From Channa striata (Eukaryota; Chordata; Actinopteri; Anabantiformes; Channidae), in the NCBI GenBank assembly GCA_033026295.1, contig CM065182.1, forward strand, positions 11,408,001 through 11,472,000: a DNA stretch of 64,000 bases, written 5' to 3'. Under the pieces are notes generated by a model. The model was given only the letters and a program-made list of their open reading frames with translations. It was not told where the DNA came from and ran no database searches. Positions 12,901 to 25,442 of this stretch are shown here, piece after piece (within the stretch, counting starts at the first letter, position 1; each line of letters starts with the position of its first letter). Both the position numbers and the translations under genes were made by a program.

Positions 12901-15304
12901 CACACACTGTAAAAATATTACTGCATTTGAATATAGTTTAAACGTTATTTTCACCATCTACTATTTTTTTCATTCATAGCATTTCTCATGTTCATCAAAA
13001 TGTCAGAAAATATTGGAAAACTCAGTCAGACCTTTGTGACTCCCAAACACACACTTCCTTTTGCTTAGTTTCAGAACTTAACTTTTACTAAAATGACATT
13101 CTGGCATTCTCCAGATTATCATTAGTATTAGTAGTATATATAATGCACTAATGCAGTGTATTATACTACTACTACATGTCAGTGGACATTCTGAAAAACC
13201 GTACAGAAAAAGCGGGGCTGTGATAACTACCAACAAACTGAACCAACACATCTAAATTTTATATTTTGATATTTATTATGACTAATAAATTATAATTGTA
13301 AGTTTTTTTTTATAATTATGAATTGTACTTTGAATGAATCTTCCATTTTGATGCAAACATTGCTTTAACAGTGGTTATATATGGTTGTGTAATGTACAAA
13401 AACTGCATTTTGTCTAGTGCATGAAACAGACAATTTTCAAATCACTAAAATGTTTCCCCTTTTTGCAGTAATTCCATCCGTCATCCCTCCTGTCATGTCT
13501 CTCTTGTATCCATCTTATTGGGACTGCTCTCACCTCTGACTGTCCCCCATCAGAAAAATGAAACTCTCAAATACTTTCATTTCTGGATGATCTGCATCCT
13601 GCTTTAAATGCCATTTAATGTCATCAGTCTTTTTTCCACAGAGGTAGTGAGAATACTGCTTTGAATCCCTGACTACGACATAGAAAGTGAATGAAAAGCC
13701 TCCCACAGAAACCTGCCTCATGACTCTTCTTCTTCTCAACTCCCTGCAGCTCACAGACTGGTTGTTCTGAGCGGGTGTGAATGTGTGGGACCATATGAGG
13801 ATGAAGCAGAGCGTTCAGTTCACGCTCAGTCAGCCTTCAGCAGATAAAAATAGATCTTAAAAATGTTGAGATTGGCCTGTTTGAGGCAAGAGACTGATCC
13901 TCTAGTGGACGGCTGCAGAATGACTCCAAACAAATTCTCCTCTCCAAATTTCCTGGCCACAGAAATTATCAACATTTCAATCAATAATCACAACGATTAA
14001 GCAGTTATGACCTTTTTTTTTTTTTTGATTAACCGAATCATCAAATAATATCTTCATATTGTTTGCTGCAGACAATGACAACATTGTTCCTGCAGGACAT
14101 ATGAACACTGTTGATTGCTTACTCTTGTTTCACCTTTATCTTATGAAAGTTAGCCTTCTCAATAATTATATGGCACAAGATGGATTTACCCCATCCACCA
14201 GAGGGAGCTGTTTTTAAAAATGTTCTTATGGTGCAGCGTGCTAGAGTAAACTAGAGTATAATGTACCAGAAAACCGTACCAAAATAGCAACAAACCACAA
14301 ATCCAATGGTTTTTCACTTTTCTTTTCTCTTTGCGTGGACAAAACAGCGAAACGCGCTTAACACAACAATAGAGGAAAACAATTCTATTTTCTGGCCTGA
14401 ATGGAGTTACCACAAGAAATAAGAGGCTTGTTATTATAGTTTTTTATTATCAATGATTTCGATGTTTAAATCTTATATTATAAATGTAAAAAAGATAACT
14501 TGCAATGTGCTCACATGAATACCTGTGGATTCTGTTTAACCTACTGTAATGTGCAGTTAAGAAAAGTGGCAACTTCTTACATTTAGTAACTGAACTATTA
14601 AGTCAAAAGATATTACTATATTTTTTTACTAACTAATAAAATCATTTATAAATACTTCTAGCTCATATTCTCGTGATCTGAATGGTTTCTTCTCAGTGAA
14701 TTCTGCTGACCAAGTTATGGAGCATTCTCTTTTATTATAGCAGTGTGTAGCAGAGAACAGCGTAGCAGGGAGGGAAAGCAGGGGAGAAACTGAATGGACA
14801 GGTTTTTGAATTTTTTTTTTTACTCGTGCTGGCTCACAATTCATATTGTAAATAATTGTCCTGGAGCTTTTATTTTGACACATCTTCACTTCAGTGTGTA
14901 CCCATTGTGTTTGCCTACACCAGCGCGTGTTTGCATTGACTCTATATACATTTCTTTATCGAGCCATTGTTGGAATGTATGAACCGGTGAAGCAATTCAT
15001 TGTGCTTGTTCAAATGTTGTGAGTTTTTCGGGTACTCCCACTTCGGATTCAGTTGTTGTGCAGCTGTAAGTCAGTGTAAATGTGGCTCCGGTCACTGAAA
15101 GGTTTTATTCAACTAACACTGTGTCTGTGAAAAAGTCCTGCCTGCGTCTCTTTCTTTTTCAGTTGCCCTCATCTCTCTTTATCCCCACCCCGACTTCCTG
15201 TGATGGGATCAGAGGCTGACAGGGTCACACCCACCCCACCCTGTTTTATTCCTGGAACTCCACAGTGGGACGTGGGACCCCTCCTCTGGATGGGGTGGGC
15301 CCAC

Positions 15305-15520
15305 ACTCACACACACATTTTAACCTCTATACTTGTGAGGAAACTCATTGACAAAATACAATCCCTAGCCCCTAACTTCGACCCTAACCATCACAACTGA
15401 ATGCCTAACGCTAACCAAGTCTGACCCTGACCCTAAAACCCAGTCTTCACCCTCAAAGCAAAGTTGCATGGACCAGCTAAAATGTCCTCACAACATTAAA
15501 ATGGCCTCACAACAATGGTA
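15305..15520 (+). repeat. Dispersed repeat with CCCTAACC-type core, copy 2
   Basis: TATACTTGTGAGGAAACTCA, CCTAGCCCCTAACTTCGACC, CATCACAACTGAATGCCTAA, then CAGTCTTCACCCTCAAAGC and a tail rich in CCTCACAAC. It is longer than the copy near 2950. Confidence 0.65.
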
Positions 15521-15794
15521 TTAACACTAAATGTGTCCAAAGAAGGCTGACAGTCTCTCACTCTCACTGCTCGTTATTGCCACTGTCCACACACAAACCC
15601 CCCCCGACCCCCGACCCCCACCCCACACTCCTTTCCCCTGACTGCCTTGTCTTCAAGCAGATGTAGATCAAGTCAGATTTGCGAAACATTCCCACTGTTT
15701 GCTCCGGTTTGTTTGACGTGGTGGGATGGGTGTGGTTTGTAACCCGAAGCGAAACTCCATCCAGTGCGGATAACTTAAAATGCCAGTGTAGAGG

Positions 15795-15820
15795 TTTTTT
15801 TTTTTTTTTTTTTTTTTTTT
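15795..15820 (+). repeat. Poly-T run
   Basis: 26 consecutive T; possibly the tail of a retroposed sequence on the minus strand, but nothing recognisable adjoins it. Confidence 0.9.
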
Positions 15821-18574
15821 AATTCTCACATGGTGCTGTCTGAACTGCACGGGAGTACGGAAATCCACCCAGCTGGAGCTTTAGTTTAGGGTAAAAGAAA
15901 CGCCAGGGAATTATTTACACATACCGCTCCATCCACATCTTGTCGTGGTCCAGTCCAGAATTCCTTTTGAGCAGATTTATGGCTGCACTTTATGTTTATC
16001 ACTGTACAGGAGATGAGTTTTCATAGTGACCAGAATTTCTTCTCCTGTCTCACTGTGTCATGTAGGTTCCCACCAGTAGGTCGTGGAGGTTTCTGTGTTT
16101 ATTAGTGTGTTATTGCAGATGTTGGTATGATGTTCCTGAGTGAACAGTGGAATCACAGGTTTTATTGGGAAAAGATTTAATCACGTTTCAGTAAAAGTTG
16201 GAATTGACTTAAAGCCGCAGGTTGAGTCTTGGGCTTGCTGTGCCATCTGCAGCCTTCTGCTCTATCCAACAGACAATAACAAATCCTCCCTACTCAAGAC
16301 TGTCTGACACCTACAGAAATACAGTGCTTCATATCATGTCTGGCTGCCGAGCACCAAATGAGATTTAGTATTAAAAAAGAATCCCTCCACGTACTTTTTC
16401 AACATTTGAATCGGATACTATAGAAGAAAGAAAAGCTCCTATTGAGTTTCCATCCTGTGACCAGTAGCAGCCAAGAAGTGTTTACATTTTTCTGTCGGGC
16501 GATTTACAACTCAGTGTGAGACAATTCAAAAGAGGTGATGAGGACATCTGCATTGTGGTTGTTTCATTCTTACAGTAGAGACCTTTTTTCATGCCGTTTC
16601 CAAAGACGTGAATGAGCAGTTTCAGCATGAATAGAAAGTGAGAAGTGGCCAATCACCGAAGAGATTAGCAACAGAGATGATAATAAGGCCCTTTTGGGAA
16701 CAAAATGCAGGAACAAACTCTGCAAATGAACTGAAAATGTATTGTAGGATTACAAACTAATTTCAGAATAATGATTTTGATGAAAACATTTACAAAAATT
16801 TTATTTAACGTCTTTGTTGCGACAGTTTTCTTTATCGCTTTTGCTCTGTGCTTGCTGAAATCCAGATGTGTTAAAACATTTTTCACTCATGCATTCATTA
16901 TTTACATGGGATTAAATTCATAACAAGAGGTTTGCAGAAGTTCCTGTCTTTATAACTGCGTATCGAACTAAACAGGAAGCTTTCTTCTTTTATGTAAAGC
17001 AAACCGACAAGTGAAGAACAACACGCAGAAGGGAATCAAAAGGTTGCACTCTGTGTAACCTTGTAGTTGCAGTGCATTGTGGTCTGTTTCCTGCTGCTGT
17101 TGCTGTAGAAATTGGACTCTGTTTCAGTTTCTCTCGTGTATTTTTTCCCTGTGTGGTTGTTGGTGCAAAATGGAGAAAGAAACCTTAGTGCGTAAAAGTC
17201 TGATACTTTCCTCAGTGTTTGAAACTACTTTGCTCACAATGTTGATTTGGCCTCTTAAATGAACTGAAGCTTTGTCTGTAGAAAATGTGTTGAGGAGTGA
17301 GTTTGATGTAATTTCAGACCTTTGCTGTGTGTGAGTTGCCAGTTTGGGGGGGAAGGTGTGGCACTGAGGGGCCTTTACCTTTGTTTAGAGACACAGAGGG
17401 GGCTATGTCCCCTCACAATGAGGCTGGGAGACCAGTGTGTGTCATCTGTGTGTGTGTGTCGGGGGGGTGGCAGTGTGGGTGGGGGGTCGTACATGCAGCC
17501 ACACCCAGGCTGATTGGATAAGGCCCCGCCTCACTGTGGAATCCACTGGAGCCGCGTCACATGTCAGCTTGTCCCGAGAGCAACACATGGCCTCTGTCGA
17601 AAGACACAAGCGGAACAAAACAAGACAAAGAAACAAACGTACTAAGTAGAAATATGTTTGTTTCACTGTGGAGATGTCTTCTGATCATGTTTTACGTAAA
17701 GCTGATTTATCCTTATCATGGCTTTTTCCTCTTATCTGCCAATGACAAAAACAGCTTGAGAATGAAACTTACTGATCAAGTAGAAATGATTGGATATTCT
17801 TGTTTGCTGTCTGTCTGTGCATCACTGAGTCAGACTTCACAGAGGGTGTCAACAGCAAGTTATGTGACATATTTCTACTAACATGTTTGGATGAATTCAC
17901 ATTACACCGTGACTTTCGGCTCATCACTGATGTCTGCAACTGCCACTACACAATGACATGACAATGGGAATTTGACTTTTCAGCATTATTATTGTTACTG
18001 TTTACTTATGTACTGTAAATGATCCGTCAGGATGCTTTTATTAATTCCTGGGTGTATCTGGACAGATTACATGGCTGATGGACTAGATTTTACAGTACCT
18101 AGCACCAAAGTGCCATGGCTGTGCAGCAGAGTTGCATTCACCAAATGACTGTAGGAAACTTTTGTGTATTTGAGAGTCTAATTGTGAGGAACGGTGTGTA
18201 TGCATTTCACTATCACTTCCTGTTTTGTGTTGTGCTCACAGTGCATGTATGATTGATACTAAGCCATGTTGGATCATCCCATTGGTCAGCCTAAATGTCT
18301 AACCATCCCTATCGGGAAACCTCAGCAAAGATCTGTCCACTTGTGTTGATACATGGTATGTGTATATTGAAGGCATGTTGAGCTAATGAACTACAGCTTC
18401 AAGTGGTGACTTGCTGATCTCACCAAGTCAGATTTCTTTAAAAAACCACAACGGAAAAAAAAAAGCAAAAAGCAAAAACAAATTCTACTGAAATGCTGGT
18501 TATAACCACATTTACATCAGCAACAGCTGAACTCAGTGGGGAAGAACACAAGAAAGGACGGGAAGGGAAGTTAC

Positions 18575-18599
18575 TTTTTTTTTTTTTTTTTTTTTTTTT
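18575..18599 (+). repeat. Poly-T run
   Basis: 25 consecutive T following a purine-rich stretch. Confidence 0.9.
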
Positions 18600-19373
18600 A
18601 CAGCTTCCACTCAAGTTAATCTGCAGAGTTTAAACTGTGGTTAACAACCTGTAGGTGGGCCATTGCATAGAGACCAATAAGTTTATATTTTATTTATTTA
18701 TCTTTGACATCCTTCTGACTGCATATAATGAAAATGGCATCTGTGCTAATTTAATAATTTGGGATTTTTTCTTTCTGACAGACAAGGCAAGAAATGTGAA
18801 GATGTCATGACACACTGAGAAGAAGTTATCATAGTGATTGCTATTCAATACAGGAAGCCTGAGATGTTTTTGTCTGATATCGACTTTGTTCACTTCTCTA
18901 GTGCTGGGCATTGAACCCCATTATTCTTTTGGTGCTAATGTGTCCACAACAAAGCACAAAAACTTATTCTTTTTGGTTTAAACTTTAATATGGGCAATAT
19001 GGAAAATGACGCAGAACACACATTTCCACGACTTTTAATATTTGAAGACCTAGCCTCTCTTTGTGAATCAAAATTCAGAAAACAGACCATGACAGTGTAG
19101 AGTAACCGGTGCTACACCTCACCAACTGTGATAGGAGTTGCTGTGGACATTTGGACACTGTCACTCTCAATAATGAATAAGTTCTTACACAGGTCTCAGA
19201 TAGAGTGGTAGGAATTTAAATGTGTGAGAAAGGAAGTGGTCATGGAGAGAAAATGGAGACAGAAAAGAAGAGAAGGGGTGTGTGCAATACTGCAAGTGTG
19301 TGTCGAGTCCCATGGCCTCGGCACTCCCCACACCCCTCTCTCTCTCTCTCTCGCTCTCTCGCTCTTGCTCTGT

Positions 19374-19376
<3 letters not shown>

Positions 19377-19404
<28 letters not shown>
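19377..19404 (+). repeat. (TG)n microsatellite
   Basis: About 14 TG units after a CTCT-rich stretch. Confidence 0.9.
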
Positions 19405-19409
<5 letters not shown>

Positions 19410-19789
19410 CTTGCATGGCTTCCAGAAAAGGGTGTGTCTGCCTGCCTGCTGCTGAAAGGGAGGGAGGGGTCAGTTCACGGCTACTCCTCCCTGCTCGCTC
19501 TCTCTCTCTCTGTTATTTCTCTTTCACTCTCATTCCCTTAGTGGCAGTCTCAGGATTAGGCCTTTGTTTCTCCGCTCCTTGCTCTCTCTGTCTTTAAATT
19601 TCCATCTTTTTAAAAGTGAGTGCGTGTTACTTTGAGTTTTTACTTCTGCCTCTCTGGCAGAGTTTTTTTGGGTGGGGGAAATGTGGGTGGGGGTTGGTGG
19701 GGGGTCTTTAGCTGGCCTTTAGAGCCAAGGTAATGTTTGTAGTCATGTTTCGTTATTTTATTTTTATTTTATTTTACCTCCAAATCGTA

Positions 19790-20200
19790 GCATGTCACTT
19801 CCTGTCTTGCTTCCTTTCATACCTATCTTCCTCGTCTTTTCCTCTACAACACAACTTTCTTGTTCTCTTTTCTTTCCTCTACTCTTGCTCCCTTCTTTTT
19901 CTCCTCTCATCTACTTTACTTCTCATTGCATCTTCAAATCCTTGGACAAATCCCCTGCTTTCACTCTCCCCTCTTGGGCTGGAAGTTTTGGCTTGTTTTA
20001 TACCTTGTGCTTAACCTTTCCTCCCCCCTTCCGCCTCTGTCTCTGCCATTTTTCCCCACCCCCCTTTTTTCCAACCCTTATCACCTCCTCTCCTCCCTTT
20101 CTCAACCCCCTCCCTCTCATTCCCTACCTACCTCTCTTCTTCTTCTGTTTTTCATCTGTTACTCCTTCAATTTCTCACCTTCTGCCTCTACTTTTCTTCC
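19790..20200 (+). other. Long polypyrimidine tract before the klf8 charged exon
   Basis: About 400 bases are overwhelmingly C and T on the plus strand, ending at the CTTCCACAG acceptor. Open frames through it are low-complexity artefacts. It is far longer than a usual splice tract and may form triplex DNA. Confidence 0.85.
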
Positions 20201-20204
20201 ACAG

Positions 20205-20552
20205 TGCCAGTTGACTCCTAAGCAGAAGAAGAGCGCGGCCCGGAAGAAGCAGAGGAGCCCGGCCAAGCAGAGCACCTTGACCCAGCAACAACCGCCGCCG
20301 TCATCATCACCTCTGCTGCCCCCAGCCCGGGACGAAAAGGAGAAGGAAGAGGAGCCGGTGACCAGGCCTCGACCGGCAAAGGAGGAGGAGGAGGAATCAG
20401 GGGAGGAGGATCGACAGGAGGTGGTGACAAAGTCTGTGAAGAAGAAGAAGAAGAAGAACGAAGGGAAGAAAGAAGAGCAGGAGGAGGAGGAGGGCGAAGG
20501 AGACATGCCCTCTGTACAGATCAAACCAGAGCCTGAGGAGATGGAGTGCACG
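20205..20552 (+). CDS. klf8: klf8 coding exon, charged KEKE-like N-terminal segment
   Basis: A roughly 400-base pyrimidine-rich tract ends in CTTCCACAG, and the exon opens with TGC CAG TTG. It closes with ACG before the donor GTGAGG. The 348 bases encode 116 residues with no stop, phase 0 at both ends. The first two thirds are unusual: a basic start (PKQKKSAARKKQRSPAK), a Q/P/S-rich stretch, then alternating runs of Glu and Lys. The last residues, DMPSVQIKPEPEEMECT, resemble the N-terminal peptide of KLF12 (GMPAVRVKTE) and contain IKPE, a SUMO-consensus site like the IKIE of KLF8. Membership in klf8 is inferred from phase, position and this tail. Translation could also start at the in-frame Met at 20505. 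Confidence 0.75.
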
Positions 20553-23500
20553 GTGAGGAGGGGTGGATGGATGTGATTGGTTGATTGATTAGCAAAGGGG
20601 AGGGGGTAGAGGATGAGGTAGTGCTACAGCAAAATATTAATTTGCAGATGGATGGATGTTAGTCAGGTGGGTGTGGACAGGTGAGATTGTTACTCACCAA
20701 ACTCACGCTGAGAGGTATTTGATCCCGTCGAGTTGATTTTAGAAATCTGTATGTAACATACAATCGAAATACAGAAAGCAAGGAATTTTAGGGGAACGTT
20801 GCTACTTTCATTTTAGTGAAAGAAATTATGACTAATATCAATTTGCTTTACTTGGTTGAGTCGTGGCCTATATTTTGAGGTCATTTTGCTCACAAAAAAC
20901 TTGACTAAGGAAAGTCTTTTTTGATACTTAATCATCACAAATCATCACTTCTTGCAGATAAGGTGAAATTACATCGTGCTTTCGGGGGGGTGCAGGGTGC
21001 AGACGCCATCTTGTCTGTTTACCTGTGAGTCCTACAGTACAGGTTACAGGCATAGCTTTTTAGAACTGAGACGGAAAGTTCAATCACAGTAAAGATGGAG
21101 TGGAGACAGAGTAAAATGCAAATTCCGGGTAGTGGGTTGACAGGTGGAGCACAAATCCAAAGATGAATTCATGACAGACGGAGATTTGTAGAGTAAAATT
21201 GATGTTGATGTGACTGGACGTGGATATGATGGGGGTGGTGAGTAGAGCAGGGGACTGAGGGAAGGATGAATTGAACAGCGTGTGATTGGATGGTGCATTG
21301 CTGAGTCAGAGGAGAATTTTGGTGTGATGGAGACTTGAGTTTCTTTTGGTAAAGCAGATTTCTTTTGCTTGTTTTGCTGCTTTTTTTCCAAAACAAACCT
21401 GTATCAAAACCCCGTTTCAGATTTGAGAACCAGAAAGTGTTTGGCATGTTCGAGGGCTGATTAGAGCTCTGTTTGTCTGTTATAGGTTTTTTAGTTCTAA
21501 GACCAGTGGGAAAGTCTGGATGCTGAATACGACTGTTGCACAGTTTTTTAGCTTAGTGGCAGAAAATTAATAAATGGAACTGTATGAATACCACGAGATT
21601 CCGATTTAGGAAGAAAGTCTGGACTGGATATATAAAGATGACAGCATGTAATAATATCAGTAACAATATCATAATGGGTCTTTCTGATCTGTCACCACGA
21701 TGTCAGAAAGTGAGGGAGCAGAAACAGCAGGTAGCCCTCATGAGTGGAAGGATCAAAAGCTGTAGAAAGCCATAAAACACACCTTGAGAACAAACAGCAT
21801 TCGCTGCCACATGGTAAAATGTGTTGACATTTATGATTTTGCATTTCAAGTAGCAAAGTTGACCTTTTGTTTAGTTTTATCCTGACTTTCAGGGAGCGTA
21901 TCTGTAGAACAAGCTTTATGAAACCAGTAACGTGCCGGTCACAGGTTGCATATTATTTCTGTTTCTCAGATATACTGTCCTTGCCTCAGAGGATGTGAGC
22001 AATACAACTCACACTGATCATTTTTCCAGAGAAAACTTCATTTAATCGTTCAAGGATAAACATTGTTGTATTTGGCTTTAGAATTTGGGTTGTTTTAAAC
22101 AATTGCAGGAAATCTGTTTAATTACTGATAGCAATATTTCCTCTGATAACTATAGTTAAACATTAATTTGTGCTTAAAATGTATAATTGCTTTAAATTGG
22201 GGCCACAGGAGGACAGGTAAAAAAAACCATAAAAAATTTGTGTGTTACACTTGCACGTGCACATGGTTTTGCATAAAGTGGTTGCACATATTTATCGGCA
22301 CAGGAAATTGAGTTTAACTGTTTTTGTTCAAACCTAAATCACCAATTTGACCACAATAACATCTTATTATATTTTTTAGAACAATTTGATCCATGTCTGT
22401 TATGGTCTGGTTTTGTCATAGGGTGCAGTTTCCCATTAAATCTAGAATGTGAAGTGAATGTAATCATCATTAAATACTTTGGGAGTATTTGCATTATTTC
22501 ACACTGACTGAGCTCATAGATTGACAGCGCTGGCATGTTGCTACACCTGTGACATGTCTAGCTTTAGTGCTAAGTGGATAGGTAGGTTCGTGTACCCCGT
22601 CATAATTAGAGACGGAGGAAGGTAAAAATAAAAAGGTGTGAGCAGTAATGATAAGGTGAGGCCAGTCTGAGTCACTGGCACACTGTAGCAGCTATTGATG
22701 TAGCCTGCATACTGAGGACGGACGCTGTGAGCTGGATGGAGGAGGGTACAAAGGCGAGAAGCTGTCAGAAGTGTAGAAAAGCAAAGAAGGAGAAGAGCGA
22801 AAATGCAACAATTTGGTGGCGAGGACACATGACCAAAGAGTGCAGATGAAGAGAGGAGAGATAAGAGGGAAGGTGGAGAGGTGGAGGTGGAGAGGGTGTG
22901 GACGGACAGATAAGCCAAGGCAGGCAGGCTGTGCTGCAGGATTGTGATTGCTGTCCGTGATGCCTTTTAATGGGTCCGTTTGTCGGTTTTCTATAATGTC
23001 GTGCAGCCGACAGCAAGGCGATGCACGCTGACGCTAACTGCAAGCTTTGGCTTATGTCAGAAAAGCAAATAATGCCAGTGGCGTTTTAAGAGATTGAAAG
23101 ATTTGACAAAAAAAGTGTCACAAAAAGAAGCAATTATATATTATGAGCGATTTTAGTACATTTTCTGTGGAATTATACTATAATATATTTATAATATAAT
23201 AATATATAATAATTTATTTTGTGGAAACTATTTAAAACCATTTTTTGTAGACTCATCCAGCTTAGCTGTACATTTCCTGCCACTTAAAGAGAAATGAGTC
23301 CTTGTAAGTAAAAGTTCTACTTTACATTTTCACTTCCTTGCTGCAATACAGGAGTGTCAGGATCGCAGTTCTGTCATCAGTCGTACAAAACAAAGGGTTC
23401 TCAGCCGTGTCAGATGCCTGTCAAACTGACTGACATTGCCATTTCGTAATTGTAGAGAAAAAGCCCACAACACGGACCTACAGTGAAGCTATGGCAACAC

Positions 23501-25231
23501 TGGAAGGTGTTTATTATCCTGCTACTTTGATTGACACGACCTGTGATGTGCTGAGCAAGATTTGTGACACCATGTGGCCCATAAAAAAACTTCAAACCTA
23601 GACCTCTAGTAAATTGAAGTGTATGTACGAGTTAGAGAAGCAAGTCGGGTGGGATGGAGGTAAAACTAACGGGCAAAAATCATACTGGAAAATAAATCAG
23701 CTGTTATTGATTCTCCACTAACCTTCACATCTTTAACTTCTAGAAGTAATATATTAATATGCATAGTTTAAGGTAAAAATTCAGCAGTGTGGTGTGTCGG
23801 AGGTACGGTGTCAACAGTGGTTTGTCTTCATTTAGGTTAAAGCTGGATTTAAGATTAGCTTTAGCAAAGGCTGATAAATGACACGTATTTCACCCGCTGA
23901 GAATGATTTAAAAATCACATCTTATTATTTACTGTTCTAATGTCACATTCAGGTTGATAATTGTCACTTTAAAAATTGAAACTGTTTCTCCGTTGGTTGA
24001 TTTATGTTTGTGTTGTGGCACGGAGTGATTTGGGTCAGTGAAGGGTGGGGGCTGGGTGGAGTAGTATTGCATAAGGGCTCATTAAGCTGAGGGTGTGTCT
24101 GTGCATGTGTGTGCTGACCACACCTCTGTGGCTGCCGCAAACAGGGGGGAGTGAGGCTTCCTGTCTATAGATAAAGTCTCCAGGAAGCAGATCCTCATGG
24201 CATTCGCTCCGCTGGGAATTCTCGCAGTGCGTCACATCCTTCTTCGTGTTACACAACTCATCTCAGTTCAGTTTGTTATTATTGCTTTTAATGCAACTAT
24301 GATTACTTTCAGTAATTAATGTTCTGTCACTAAGGTCAAGCTGTAAGCTTTTCTTTATTCCGATGATCTGCCATCAATCATTTTCTCGATTTTAGATTGT
24401 AATAATTGGTCTGTAAAAAGTCTGTGCAAGTAACAAAAGTTTCTGTAGTTGACCAGCTACACAGAAGACAAAACAGCAGCAGTTCCTCACAACTGGAGAA
24501 ACTGGAAACAAAAATTGTTTGACATATTTTATTAATCAATTATGAACTAGGAATCTGCAGGGCTTTGCTTGGATTTAACGCTCCGGCTCAGTGTACATTT
24601 TTCCACAATGGAGTCTTCGTTGGTGAATAGAACAACTGTGGGCAAGAGAGCTACAGAGGAGCTGACATGGCATGAGGCCGTGCTGACCACTTTAGAGGAG
24701 ACGGCCATGGAAAGCAAACACGCTGTGGAATCAAGAGAGAAGGTGCTCTGGTGTTGGGACTGATTGTTACTGCTCTAGAGAAAAGTTTGGACAGAAAACT
24801 GTCGGCTTTCATCAAGTTGACTATTGTTTGTGAGAGCAGTGTCAAAGGTCAGTCTGCGGCCTGGTTTTTTAGCAAAAGTTAGTAGACTTTTTTTTTAAGA
24901 ACACACTGTACTTTATCTCATCTCGTTTCTCTTTTTCCCGCCTTTGCTCTTCTTTCCTTTTCAAGCTTTCTCTCCCTGTCTCTCTCCATTTCATTCTCTC
25001 TCTTTCTCCCTCTTGCCCTAATAGGATATGTCAGGGGAGGCTCTGCTTCCGCTCACCCCATCACCATGGCAACCGCGGCTCTGGCGGGAGTAGCCTGACA
25101 CCCTCCTCCCATCCCCACTCCTCCTCTTCCTCCTCCACCTTTCCAAACCAGCTTCTCTCTCTCTCTCTCTCTCTTTCTCCCTGCCCCCTCTTCACTCTCT
25201 CTCTAACTTGCCACTTCAGCCAAAGGCTCAT

Positions 25232-25273
<42 letters not shown>

Positions 25274-25367
25274 AATACCTGCCAGCACAGCAGTGAATAG
25301 CTCTGTAATCTCACTCTCTCGAACACACACACACAGATGCCCACAAACACACATACACAATGAGACC

Positions 25368-25442
<75 letters not shown>

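Larger units (their letters stand above)
1..20204 (+). other. Upstream region / probable 5' introns of klf8, no supported coding exon
   Basis: No reading frame here has convincing splice sites plus recognisable KLF sequence. The first klf8 exon seen starts in phase 0 after an acceptor, so part of this interval is intron. The DNA holds repeats: a dispersed fish repeat near 530-605, the CTCA and CCCTAACC-type repeat at 2869-3010, a MITE at 5677-6006, a LINE at 7870-9340, a second CCCTAACC-type copy at 15305-15520, microsatellites at 11082-11111 and 12396-12900, and poly-T runs at 15795-15820 and 18575-18599. A GTAAGA donor-like site near 125-130 could end a noncoding exon, but nothing confirms it. 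Confidence 0.6.

Noticed and set aside
12538..12979. Overlapping Ser/Leu/Val-rich open frames
   Set aside because: Pure consequence of CT/TG simple repeats.
15166..15300. Exon-like acceptor TTTCTTTTTCAG followed by an open frame starting ATGGGATC
   Set aside because: No good donor; the frame runs into a CA-rich dispersed repeat and has no recognisable protein.
20159..20551. 130-codon minus-strand open frame
   Set aside because: Antisense shadow of the klf8 charged exon; Ser-rich only because the sense strand is Glu/Lys-rich.
25024..25095. Exon-like segment after a long pyrimidine tract (GATATGTCAGGGG...)
   Set aside because: The acceptor looks good, but the frame hits TAG after about 22 codons, the only donor is weak (GGGA|GTAGCC), and the joined product has no KLF similarity.
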